Below are positions 50,301 to 63,186 of a DNA stretch of 64,000 nucleotides, piece by piece. How positions within the stretch are numbered: position 1 is the stretch's first letter; each line of letters begins with the position of its first letter. The DNA lies in NCBI RefSeq assembly GCF_932526225.1, contig NC_064038.1, positions 1,738,001 to 1,802,000 on the forward strand. Direction: 5' to 3'. Origin of the DNA: Nematostella vectensis (taxonomy: Eukaryota > Cnidaria > Anthozoa > Actiniaria > Edwardsiidae). The notes under the pieces are model-generated. The model did no database searches. It was not told the origin of the DNA and saw nothing but the letters and a program-made list of their open reading frames with translations. The translations under genes and the position numbers were made by a program.

Positions 50301-52834
50301 TTCTTGGTGTGTCATGACATAAAAAGAAGGTATAGGGACATTTTTATGTACTCTCAGCATCTTTGATGTGCTCATGCTTTGTTCAGGATCCTGTACATAT
50401 TTTATGCACACAAGAACTAACTAGATTCCTTGGATAACTTGATTAAGTAGATTCTAACATAGAGCATAGCGCTCGATAGATTGATATACCTTTTTTTCCG
50501 AGTATACTGTTTTATTTTTCCTAATTTTCCTTTTTGGAATTTACATTCGGAAAAAAATTATCGATTGTAACCTTTTGGAGGTTACACTCGTAAAACAAAT
50601 TCCCGAATGTAACCCTGAAGCTTTTCCCGAATGTAACCTCCAGTCCGATGGTGACTTTGCTTGGGATAGTTTACGATACCAATAGTATTAAAAGTAATTT
50701 TCATTACAATTCCCTTCAGCAATGCCACGTTAGTCTTTCGTTGCGGGCACTTGACTACTAACGCAGCGACCCGGGTTCGATTCCCGCTGATAGCCTATTT
50801 TTTTTTCTTTATTTTTTTTTTAAAATATCGATACTTAATTATACTGTTCTTGGTGTGTCATGACATAAAAAGAAGGTATAGGGACATTTTTATGTACTCT
50901 CAGCATCTTTGATGTGCTCATGCTTTGTTCAGGATCCTGTACATATTTTATGCACACAAGAACTAACTAGATTCCTTGGATAACTTGATTAAGTAGATTC
51001 TAACATAGAGCATAGCACTCGATAGATTGATATACCTTTTTTCCGAGTATACTGTTTTATTTTTCCTAATGTTACTTTTTGGAATTTACATTCGGAAAAA
51101 CAATTATCGATTGTAACCTTTTGGAGGTTACACTCGTAAAACAAATTCCCGAATGTAACCCTGAAGCTTTTCCCGAATGTAACCTCCAGTCCGATGGTGA
51201 CTTTGGTTGGGATAGTTTACGATACCAATAGTATTAAAAGTAATTTTCATTTCAATTTCCTTCAGCAATGCCACGTTAGTCTTTCGTTGCGGGCACTTGA
51301 CTACTAACGCAGCGACCCGGGTTCGATTCCCGCTGATAGCCTATTTTTTTTTCTTTATTTTTTTTTTAAATATCGATACTTAATTATACTGTTCTTGGTG
51401 TGTCATGACATAAAAAGAAGGTATAGGGACATTTTTATGTACTCTCAGCATCTTTGATGTGCTCATGCTTTGTTCAGGATCCTGTACATATTTTATGCAC
51501 ACAAGAACTAACTAGATTCCTTGGATAACTTGATTAAGTAGATTCTAACATAGAGCATAGCGCTCGATAGATTGATATACCTTTTTTCCGAGTATACTGT
51601 TTTATTTTTCCTAATGTTACTTTTTGGAATTTACATTCGGAAAAACAATTATCGATTGTAACCTTTTGGAGGTTACACTCGTAAAACAAATTCCCGAATG
51701 TAACCCTGAAGCTTTTCCCGAATGTAACCTCCAGTCCGATGGTGACTTTGGTTGGGATAGTTTACGATACCAATAGTATTAAAAGTAATTTTCATTTCAA
51801 TTCCCTTCAGCAATGCCACGTTAGTCTTTCGTTGCGGGCACTTGACTACTAACGCAGCGACCCGGGTTCGATTCCCGCTGATAGCCTATTGTTTCTTCTT
51901 TATTTTTTTTTTAATATCGATACTTAATTATACTGTTCTTGGTGTGTCATGACATAAAAAGGAGGCATAGGGACATTTTTATGTACTCTCAGCATCTTTG
52001 ATGTGCTCATGCTTTGTTCAGGATCCTGTACATATTTTATGCACACAAGAACTAACTAGATTCCTTGGATAACTTGATTAAATAGATTCTAACATAGAGC
52101 ATAGCGCTCGATAGATTGATATACCTTTTTTTCCGAGTATACTGTTTTATTTTTCCTAATTTTCCTTTTTGGAATTTACATTCGGAAAAAAAATTATCGA
52201 TTGTAACCTTTTGGAGGTTACACTCGTAAAACAAATTCCCGAATGTAACCCTGAAGCTTTTCCCGAATGTAACCTCCAGTCCGATGGTGACTTTGCTTGG
52301 GATAGTTTACGATACCAATAGTATTAAAAGTAATTTTCATTACAATTCCCTTCAGCAATGCCACGTTAGTCTTTCGTTGCGGGCACTTGACTACTAACGC
52401 AGCTACACGGGTTCGATTCCCGCTGATAGCCTATTTTTTTTCTTTATTTTTTTTTTAAATATCGATACTTAATTATACTGTTCTTGGTGTGTCATGACAT
52501 AAAAAGTAGGTATAGGGACATTGTTATGTACTCTAAGCATCTTTGATGTGCTCATGCTTTGTTTAGGATCCTGCACATATTTTATGCACACAAGAACTAA
52601 CTAGATTCCTTGGATAACTTGATTAAGTAGATTCTAACATAGAGCATAGCGCTCGATAGATTGATATACCTTTTTTTCCGAGTATACTGTTTTATTTTTC
52701 CTAATTTTCCTTTTTGGAATTTACATTCGGAAAAAAATTATCGATTGTAACCTTTTGGAGGTTACACTCGTAAAAAAAATTCCCGAATGTAACCCTGAAG
52801 CTTTTCCCGAATGTAACCTCCAGTCCGATGGTGA
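47387..52834 (+). repeat. Array block X (M88-M97), with a two-unit duplication
   Basis: Unit starts: 47387, 47934, 48479, 49022, 49564, 50110, 50655, 51201, 51746, 52291. M88-M92 follow the variant order of M78-M82 (10-unit offset). M92/M93 and M94/M95 are a recent 1091-bp tandem duplication sharing AGCACTCG and TTTCAATTTCC. M96-M97 again resemble M78-M79 (GGAGGCATAGG, then GCTACACGG). Confidence 0.84.
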
Positions 52835-55800
52835 CTTTGCTTGGGATAGTTTACGATACCAATAGTATTAAAAGTAATTTTCATTACAATTCCCTTCAGC
52901 AATGCCACGTTAGTCTTTCGTTGCGGGCACTTGACTACTAACGCAGCGACCCGGGTTCGATTCCCGCTGATAGCCTATTTTTTTTTTCTTTATTTTTTTT
53001 AAATCGATACTTAATTATACTGTTCTTGGTGTGTCATGACATAAAAAGAAGGTATAGGGACATTTTTATGTACTCTCAGCATCTTTGATGTGCTCATGCT
53101 TTGTTCAGGATCCTGAACATATTTTATGCACACAAGAACTAACTAGATTCCTTGGATAACTTGATTAAGTAGATTCTAACATAGAGCATAGCGCTCGATA
53201 GATTGATATACCTTTTTTTCCGAGTATACTGTTTTATTTTTCCTAATTTTCCTTTTTGGAATTTACATTCGGAAAAAAATTATCGATTGTAACCTTTTGG
53301 AGGTTACACTCGTAAAACAAATTCCCGAATGTAACCCTGAAGCTTTTCCCGAATGTAACCTCCAGTCCGATGGTGACTTTGCTTGGGATAGTTTACGATA
53401 CCAATAGTATTAAAAGTAATTTTCATTACAATTCCCTTCAGCAATGCCACGTTAGTCTTTCGTTGCGGGCACTTGACTACTAACGCAGCGACCCGGGTTC
53501 GATTCCCGCTGATAGCCTATTTTTTTTTCTTTATTTTTTTTCTAAAATATCGATACTTAATTATACTGTTCTTGGTGTGTCATGACATAAAAAGAAGGTA
53601 TAGGGACATTTTTATGTACTCTCAGCATCTTTGATGTGCTCATGCTTTGTTCAGGATCCTGTACATATTTTATGCACACAAGAACTAACTAGATTCCTTG
53701 GATAACTTGATTAAGTAGATTCTAACATAGAGCATAGCGCTCGATAGATTGATATACCTTTTTTCCGAGTATACTGTTTTATTTTTCCTAATGTTACTTT
53801 TTGGAATTTACATTCGGAAAAACAATTATCGATTGTAACCTTTTGGAGGTTACACTCGTAAAACAAATTCCCGAATGTAACCCTGAAGCTTTTCCCGAAT
53901 GTAACCTCCAGTCCGATGGTGACTTTGCTTGGGATAGTATACGATACCAATAGTATTAAAAGTAATTTTCATTTCAATTCCCTTCAGCAATGCCACGTTA
54001 GTCTTTCGTTGCGGGCACTTGACTACTAACGCAGCGACCCGGGTTCGATTCCCGCTGATAGCCTATTTTTTCTTCTTTCTTTTTTTTTAAATATCGATAC
54101 TTAATTATACTGTTCTTGGTGTGTCATGACATAAAAAGAAGGTATAGGGACATTTTTATGTACTCTCAGCATCTTTGATGTGCTCATGCTTTGTTCAGGA
54201 TCCTGTACATTTTTTATGCACACAAGAACTAACTAGATTCCTTGGATAACTTGATTAAGTAGATTCTAACATAGAGCATAGCGCTCGATAGATTGATATA
54301 CCTTTTTTTCCGAGTATACTGTTTTATTTTCCTAATGTTACTTTTTGGAATTTACATTCGGAAAAAAAATTATCGATTGTAACCTTTTGGAGGTTACACT
54401 CGTAAAACAAATTCCCGAATGTAACCCTGAAGCTTTTCCCGAATGTAACCTCCAGTCCGATGGTGACTTTGCTTGGGATAGTATACGATACCAATAGTAT
54501 TAAAAGTAATTTTCATTACAATTCCCTTCAGCAATGCCACGTTAGTCTTTCGTTGCGGGCACTTGACTACTAACGCAGCGACCCGGGTTCGATTCCCGCT
54601 GATAGCCTATTTTTTTCTTTCTTTTTTTTTTAAATATCGATACTTAATTATACTGTTCTTGGTGTGTCATGACATAAAACGAAGGTATAGGGACATTTTT
54701 ATGTACTCTCAGCATCTTTGATGTGCTCATGCTTTGTTCAGGATCCTGCACATATTTTATGCACACAAGAACTAACTAGATTCCTTGGATAATTTGATTA
54801 AGTAGATTCTAACATAGAGCATAGCGCTCGATAGATTGATATACCTTTTTTTCCGAGTATACTGTTTTATTTTTCCTAATGTTCCTTTTTGGAATTTACA
54901 TTCGGAAAAAAAATTATCGATTGTAACCTTTTGGAGGTTACACTCGTAAAAAAAATTCCCGAATGTAACCCTGAAGCTTTTCCCGAATGTAACCTCCAGT
55001 CCGATGGTGACTTTGCTTGGGATAGTTTACGATACCAATAGTATTAAAAGTAATTTTCATTACAATTCCCTTCAGCAATGTCACGTTAGTCTTTCGTTGC
55101 GGGCACTTGACTACTAACGCAGCGACCCGGGTTCGATTCCCGCTGATAGCCTATTTTTGTTTCTTTATTTTTTTTTTAAATATCGATACTTAATTATACT
55201 GTTCTTGGTGTGTCATGACATAAAAAGAAGGTATAGGGACATTTTTATGTACTCTCAGCATCTTTGATGTGCTCATGCTTTGTTCAGGATCCTGAACATA
55301 TTTTATGCACACAAGAACTAACTAGATTCCTTGGATAACTTGATTAAGTAGATTCTAACATAGAGCATAGCGCTCGATAGATTGATATACCTTTTTTTCC
55401 GAGTATACTGTTTTATTTTCCTAATGTTACTTTTTGGAATTTACATTCGGAAAAAAAATTATCGATTGTAACCTTTTGGAGGTTACACTCGTAAAACAAA
55501 TTCCCGAATGTAACCCTGAAGCTTTTCCCGAATGTAACCTCCAGTCCGATGGTGACTTTGCTTGGGATAGTTTACGATACCAATAGTATTAAAAGTAATT
55601 TTCATTACAATTCCCTTCAGCAATGCCACGTTAGTCTTTCGTTGCGGGCACTTGACTACTAACGCAGCGACCCGGGTTCGATTCCCGCTGATAGCCTATT
55701 TTTTTTCTTTCTTTTTTTTTAAATATCGATACTTAATTATACTGTTCTTGGTGTGTCATGACATAAAAAGAAGGTATAGGGACATTTTTATGTACTCTCA

Positions 55801-57185
55801 GCATCTTTGATGTGCTCATGCTTTGTTCAGGATCCTGCACATATTTTATGCACACAAGAACTAACTAGATTCCTTGGATAACATGATTAAGTAGATTCTA
55901 ACATAGAGCATAGCGCTCGATAGATTGATATACCTTTTTTTCCGAGTATACTGTTTTACTTTCCTAATGTTACTTTTTGGAATTTACATTCGGAAAAAAA
56001 ATTATCGATTGTAACCTTTTGGAGGTTACACTCGTAAAACAAATTCCCGAATGTAACCCTGAAGCTTTTCCCGAATGTAACCTCCAGTCCGATGGTGACT
56101 TTGGTTGGGATAGTTTACGATACCAATAGTATTAAAAGTAATTTTCATTTCAATTCCCTTCAGCAATGCCACGTTAGTCTTTCGTTGCGGGCACTTGACT
56201 ACTAACGCAGCGACCCGGGTTCGATTCCCGCTGATAGCCTATTTTTTTTCTTTATTTTTTTTTTAAATATCGATACTTAATTATACTGTTCTTGGTGTGT
56301 CATGACATAAAAAGTAGGTATAGGGACATTGTTATGTACTCTCAGCATCTTTGATGTGCTCATGCTTTGTTTAGGATCCTGCACATATTTTATGCACACA
56401 AGAACTAACTAGATTCCTTGGATAACTTGATTAAGTAGATTCTAACATAGAGCATAGCGCTCGATAGATTGATATACCTTTTTTTCCGAGTATACTGTTT
56501 TACTTTCCTAATGTTACTTTTTGCAATTTACATTCGGAAAAAAAATTATCGATTGTAACCTTTTGGAGGTTACACCCGTAAAACAAATTCCCGAATGTAA
56601 CCCTGAAGCTTTTCCCGAATGTAACCTCCAGTCCGATGGTGACTTTGCTTGGGATAGTTTACGATACCAATAGTATTAAAAGTAATTTTCATTACAATTC
56701 CCTTCAGCAATGCCACGTTAGTCTTTCGTTGCGGGCACTTGACTACTAACGCAGCGACCCGGGTTCGATTCCCGCTGATAGCCTATTTTTTTTCTTTATT
56801 TTTTTTTTTAAATCGATACTTAATTATACTGTTCTTGGTGTGTCATGACATAAAAAGAAGGTATAGGGACATTTTTATGTACTCTCAGCATCTTTGATGT
56901 GCTCATGCTTTGTTCAGGATCCTGCACATATTTTATGCACACAAGAACTAACTAGATTCCTTGGATAACTTGATTAAGTAGATTCTAACATAGAGCATAG
57001 CGCTCGATAGATTGATATACCTTTTTTTCCGAGTATACTGTTTTATTTTCCTAATGTTACTTTTTGGAATTTACATTCGGAAAAAAAATTATCGATTGTA
57101 ACCTTTTGGAGGTTACACTCGTAAAACAAATTCCCGAATGTAACCCTGAAGCTTTTCCCGAATGTAACCTCCAGTCCGATGGTGA
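52835..57185 (+). repeat. Array block XI (M98-M105), copy of M81-M87
   Basis: Unit starts: 52835, 53377, 53923, 54467, 55011, 55556, 56099, 56643. M98-M104 carry the same rare tags in the same order as M81-M87, including TCTAAAATATCG, GTACATTTTTTATGC, ATAATTTGATT, the poly-A form CGTAAAAAAAATT and CACCCGTAAAA. The offset is 17 units. M105 departs from M88. Confidence 0.87.
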
Positions 57186-59914
57186 CTTTGCTTGGGATAG
57201 TTTACGATACCAATAGTATTAAAAGTAATTTTCATTACAATTCCCTTCAGCAATGCCACGTTAGTCTTTCGTTGCGGGCACTTGACTACTAACGCAGCGA
57301 CCCGGGTTCGATTCCCGCTGATAGCCTATTTTCTTTCTTTTTTTTTTTTTTTTAATATCGATACTTAATTATACTGTTCTTGGTGTGTCATGACATAAAA
57401 AGAAGGGATAGGGACATTTTTATGTACTCTCAGCATCTTTGATGTGCTCATGCTTTGTTCAGGATCCTGCACATATTTTATGCACACAAGAACTAACTAG
57501 ATTCCTTGGATAACATGATTAAGTAGATTCTAACATAGAGCATAGCGCTCGATAGATTGATATACCTTTTTTTCTGAGTATACTGTTTTATTTTTCCTAA
57601 TGAGACATTTTGGAATTTACATTCGGAAAAAAAATTATCGATTGTAACCTTTTGGAGGTTACACTCGTAAAACAAATTCCCGAATGTAACCCTGAAGCTT
57701 TTCCCGAATGTAACCTCCAGTCCGATGGTGACTTTGCTTGGGATAGTTTACGATACCAATAGTATTAAAAGTAATTTTCATTACAATTCCCTTCAGCAAT
57801 GTCACGTTAGTCTTTCGTTGCGGGCACTTGACTACTAACGCAGCGACCCGGGTTCGATTCCCGCTGATAGCCTATTTTTGTTTCTTTATTTTTTGTTTTA
57901 AATATCGATACTTAATTATACTGTTCTTGGTGTGTCATGACATAAAAAGAAGGTATAGGGACATTTTTATGTACTCTCAGCATCTTTGATGTGCTCATGC
58001 TTTGTTCAGGATCCTGTACATATTTTATGCACACAAGAACTAACTAGATTCCTTGGATAACTTGATTAAGTAGATTCTAACATAGAGCATAGCGCTCGAT
58101 AGATTGATATACCTTTTTTTCCGAGTATACTGTTTTATTTTTCCTAATGTTACTTTTTGGAATTTACATTCGGAAAAAAAATTATCGATTGTAACCTTTT
58201 GGAGGTTACACTCGTAAAACAAATTCCCGAATGTAACCCTGAAGCTTTTCCCGAATGTAACCTTCAGTCCGATGGTGACTTTGGTTGGGATAGTTTACGA
58301 TACCAATAGTATTAAAAGTAATTTTCATTTCAATTCCCTTCAGCAATGCCACGTTAGTCTTTCGTTGCGGGCACTTCACTACTAACGCAGCGACCCGGGT
58401 TCGATTCCCGCTGATAGCCTATTTTTTTTCTTTCTTTTTTTTTTTAAATATCGATACTTAATTATACTGTTCTTGGTGTGTCATGACATAAAACGAAGGT
58501 ATAGGGACATTTTTATGTACTCTCAGCATCTTTGATGTGCTCATGCTTTGTTCAGGATCCTGCACATATTTTATGCACACAAGAACTAACTAGATTCCTT
58601 GGATAACTTGATTAAGTAGATTCTAACATAGAGCATAGCGCTCGATAGATTGATATACCTTTTTTTCCGAGTATACTGTTTTACTTTCCTAATGTTACTT
58701 TTTGGAATTTACATTCGGAAAAAAAATTATCGATTGTAACCTTTTGGAGGTTACACTCGTAAAACAAATTCCCGAATGTAACCCTGAAGCTTTCCCCGAA
58801 TGTAACCTCCAGTCCGATGGTGACTTTGCTTGGGATAGTTTACGATACCAATAGTATTAAAAGTAATTTTCATTACAATTCCCTTCAGCAATGCCACGTT
58901 AGTCTTTCGTTGCGGGCACTTGACTACTAACGCAGCGACCCGGGTTCGATTCCCGCTGATAGCCTATTTTTTTTTTCTTTATTTATTTTTTTTTAATCGA
59001 TACTTAATTATACTGTTCTTGGTGTGTCATGACATCAAAAGAAGGTATAGGGACATTTTTATGTACTCTCAGCATCTTTGATGTGCTCATGCTTTGTTCA
59101 GGATCCTGTACATATTTTATGCACACAAGAACTAACTAGATTCCTTGGATAACTTGATTAAGTAGATTCTAACATAGAGCATAGCGCTCGATAGATTGAT
59201 ATACCTTTTTTTCCGAGTATACTGTTTTATTTTTCCTAATGTTCCTTTTTGGAATTTACATTCGGAAAAAAAATTATCGATTGTAACCTTTTGGAGGTTA
59301 CACTCGTAAAACAAATTCCCGAATGTAACCCTGAAGCTTTTCCCGAATGTAACCTCCAGTCCGATGGTGACTTTGCTTGGGATAGTATACGATACCAATA
59401 GTATTAAAAGTAATTTTCATTACAATTCCCTTCAGCAATGCCACGTTAGTCTTTCGTTGCGGGCACTTGACTACTAACGCAGCGACCCGGGTTCGATTCC
59501 CGCTGATAGCCTATTTTTTTTCTTTCTTTTTTTTTTAAATATCGATACTTAATTATACTGTTCTTGGTGTGTCATGACATAAAACGAAGGTATAGGGACA
59601 TTTTTATGTACTCTCAGCATCTTTGATGTGCTCATGCTTTGTTCAGGATCCTGCACATATTTTATGCACACAAGAACTAACTAGATTCCTTGGATAACTT
59701 GATTAAGTAGATTCTAACATAGAGCATAGAGCTCGATAGATTGATATACCTTTTTTCCGAGTATACTGTTTTATTTTTCCTAATGTTACTTTTTGGAATT
59801 TACATTCGGAAAAAAATTTATCGATTGTAACCGTTTGGAGGTTACACTCGTAAAACAAATTCCCGAATGTAACCCTGAAGCTTTTCCCGAATGTAACCTC
59901 CAGTCCGATGGTGA
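57186..59914 (+). repeat. Array block XII (M106-M110), ending in a chimeric unit
   Basis: Unit starts: 57186, 57732, 58279, 58824, 59371. M106 combines CATGATT with AATGAGAC, like M3 and M18. M108 joins an M70-like start (CTTCACTAC) to an M71-like end (AAACGAAGG, GCTTTCCCC). M109 has the TTTATTTATTT tract of M72. M110 begins like M71 (TATACGATACC, AAACGAAGG, TGCACAT) but its 3' third (short T run, AAATTTATCG, CCGTTTGGAGG) is that of M30. Confidence 0.82.
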
Positions 59915-62900
59915 CTTTGCTTGGGATAGTTTACGATACCAATAGTATTAAAAGTAATTTTCATTACAATTCCCTTCAGCAATGCCACGTTAATCTTTCG
60001 TTGCGGGCACTTGACTACTAACGCAGCCACCCTGGTTCGATTCCCGCTGATAGCCTATTTTTTTTTCTTTATTTTTTTTTTTAATATCGATACTTTATTA
60101 TACTGTTCTTGGTGTGTCATGACATAAAAAGAAGGCATAGGGACATTTTTATGTACTCTCAGCATCTTTGATGTGCTCATGCTTTGTTCAGGATCCTGTA
60201 CATATTTTATGCACACAAGAACTAACTAGATTCCTTAGATAACTTGATTAAGTAGATTCTAACATAGAGCATAGCGCTCGATAGATTGATATACCTTTTT
60301 TTCCGAGTATACTGTTTTATTTTTCCTAATGTTACTTTTTGGAATTTACATTCGGAAAAAAAAATTATCGATTGTAACCTTTTGGAGGTTACACTTGTAA
60401 AACAAATTCCCGAATGTAACCCTGAAGCTTTTCCCGAATGTAACCTCCAGTCCGATGGTGACTTTGCTTGGGATAGTTTACGATACCAATAGTATTAAAA
60501 GTAATTTTCATTACAATTCCCTTCAGCAATGCCACGTTAGTCTTTCGTTGCGGGCACTTGACTACTAACGCAGCGACACGGGTTCGATTCCCGCTGATAG
60601 CCTATTTTTTTTCTTTATTTTTTTTTTAAATATCGATACTTAATTATACTGTTCTTGGTGTGTCATGACATAAAAAGAAGGTATAGGGACATTTTTATGT
60701 ACTCTCAGCATCTTTGATGTGCTCATGCTTTGTTCAGGATCCTGAACATATTTTATGCACACAAGAACTAACTAGATTCCTTGGATAACTTGATTAAGTA
60801 GATTCTAACATAGAGCATAGCGCTCGATAGATTGATATACCTTTTTTTCCGAGTATACTGTTTCATTTTTCCTAATTTTCCTTTTTGGAATTTACATTCG
60901 GAAAAAAATTATCGATTGTAACCTTTTGGAGGTTACACTCGTAAAACAAATTCCCGAATGTAACCCTGAAGCTTTTCCCGAATGTAACCTCCAGTCCGAT
61001 GGTGACTTTGCTTGGGATAGTTTACGATACCAATAGTATTAAAAGTAATTTTCATTACAATTCCCTTCAGCAATGCCACGTTAGTCTTTCGTTGCGGGCA
61101 CATGACTACTAACGCAGCGACCCGGGTTCGATTCCCGCTGATAGCCAATTTTTTTTTCTTTATTTTTTTTTTTAATATCGATACTTAATTATACTGTTCT
61201 TGGTGTGTCATGACATAAAAAGAAGGTATAGGGACATTTTTATGTACTCTCAGCATCTTTGATGTGCTCATGCTTTGTTCAGGATCCTGTACATATTTTA
61301 TGCACACAAGAACTAACTAGATTCCTTGCATAACTTGATTAAGTAGATTCTAACATAGAGCATAGCGCTCGATAGATTGATATACCTTTTTTCCGAGTAT
61401 ACTGTTTTATTTTTCCTAATGTTACTTTTTGGAAATTACATTCGGAAAAAAAATTATCGATTGTAACCTTTTGTAGGTTACACTCGTAAAACAAATTCCC
61501 GAATGTAACCCTGAAGCTTTTCCCGAATGTAACCTCCAGTCCGATGGTGACTTTGGTTGGGATAGTTTACGATACCAATAGTATTAAAAGTAATTTTCAT
61601 TACAATTCCCTTCAGCAATGCCACGTTAGTCTTTCGTTGCGGGCACTTGACTACTAACGCAGCCACCCTGGTTCGATTCCCGCTGATAGCCTATTTTTTT
61701 TTCTTTATTTTTTTTTTTAATATCGATACTTTATTATACTGTTCTTGGTGTGTCATGACATAAAAAGAAGGCATAGGGACATTTTTATGTACTCTCAGCA
61801 TCTTTGATGTGCTCATGCTTTGTTCAGGATCCTGTACATATTTTATGCACACAAGAACTAACTAGATTCCTTGGATAACTTGATTAAGTAGATTCTAACA
61901 TACAGCATAGCGCTCGATAGATTGATATACCTTTTTTTCCAAGTATACTGTTTTATTTTTCCTAATGTTACTTTTTGGAATTTACATTCGGAAAAAAAAA
62001 TTATCGATTGTAACCTTTTGGAGGTTACACTCGTAAAACAAATTCCCGAATGTAACCCCGAAGCTTTTCCCGAATGTAACCTCCAGTCCGATGGTGACTT
62101 TGCTTGGGATAGTTTACGATACCAATAGTATTAAAAGTAATTTTCATTACAATTCCTTTCAGCAATGCCACGTTAGTCTTTCGTTGCGGGCACTTGACTA
62201 CTAACGCAGCGACACGGGTTCGATTCCCGCTGATAGCCTATTTTTTTTCTTTATTTTTTTTTTAAATATCGATACTTAATTATACTGTTCTTGGTGTGTC
62301 ATGACATAAAAAGAAGGTATAGGGACATTTTTATGTACTCTCAGCATCTTTGATGTGCTCATGCTTTGTTCAGGATCCTGAACATATTTTATGCACACAA
62401 GAACTAACTAGATTCCTTGGATAACTTGATTAAGTAGATTCTAACATAGAGCATAGCGCTCGATAGATTGATATACCTTTTTTTCCGAGTATACTGTTTC
62501 ATTTTTCCTAATTTTCCTTTTTGGAATTTACATTCGGAAAAAAATTATCGATTGTAACCTTTTGGAGGTTACACTCGTAAAACAAATTCCCGAATGTAAC
62601 CCTGAAGCTTTTCCCGAATGTAACCTCCAGTCCGATGGTGACTTTGCTTGGGATAGTTTACGATACCAATAGTATTAAAAGTAATTTTCATTACAACTCC
62701 CTTCAGCAATGCCACGTTAGTCTTTCGTTGCGGGCACATGACTACTAACGCAGCGACCCGGGTTCGATTCCCGCTGATAGCCAATTTTTTTTTCTTTATT
62801 TTTTTTTTTAATATCGATACTTAATTATACTGTTCTTGGTGTGTCATGACATAAAAAGAAGGTATAGGGACATTTTTATGTACTCTCAGCATCTTTGATG

Positions 62901-63186
62901 TGCTCATGCTTTGTTCAGGATCCTGTACATATTTTATGCACACAAGAACTAACTAGATTCCTTGCATAACTTGATTAAGTAGATTCTAACATAGAGCATA
63001 GCGCTCGATAGATTGATATACCTTTTTTCCGAGTATACTGTTTTATTTTTCCTAATGTTACTTTTTGGAAATTACATTCGGAAAAAAAATTATCGATTGT
63101 AACCTTTTGTAGGTTACACTCGTAAAACAAATTCCCGAATGTAACCCTGAAGCTTTTCCCGAATGTAACCTCCAGTCCGATGGTGA
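59915..63186 (+). repeat. Array block XIII (M111-M116), distant copy of block V
   Basis: Unit starts: 59915, 60462, 61006, 61551, 62098, 62642. Tags and order match M31-M36: CCACCCTGG, GACACGGG, CACATGAC with GCCAATT, twice over. Fine details are shared, such as CCTTAGATA in M31 and M111, CTTGCATAAC in M33 and M113, CCAAGTATAC in M34 and M114, and ATTCCTTTC in M35 and M115. Private changes such as CACTTGTAAA (M111) and ACAGCATAG (M114) show it is a real second copy. The separation is about 43.6 kb (80 units). Confidence 0.88.
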
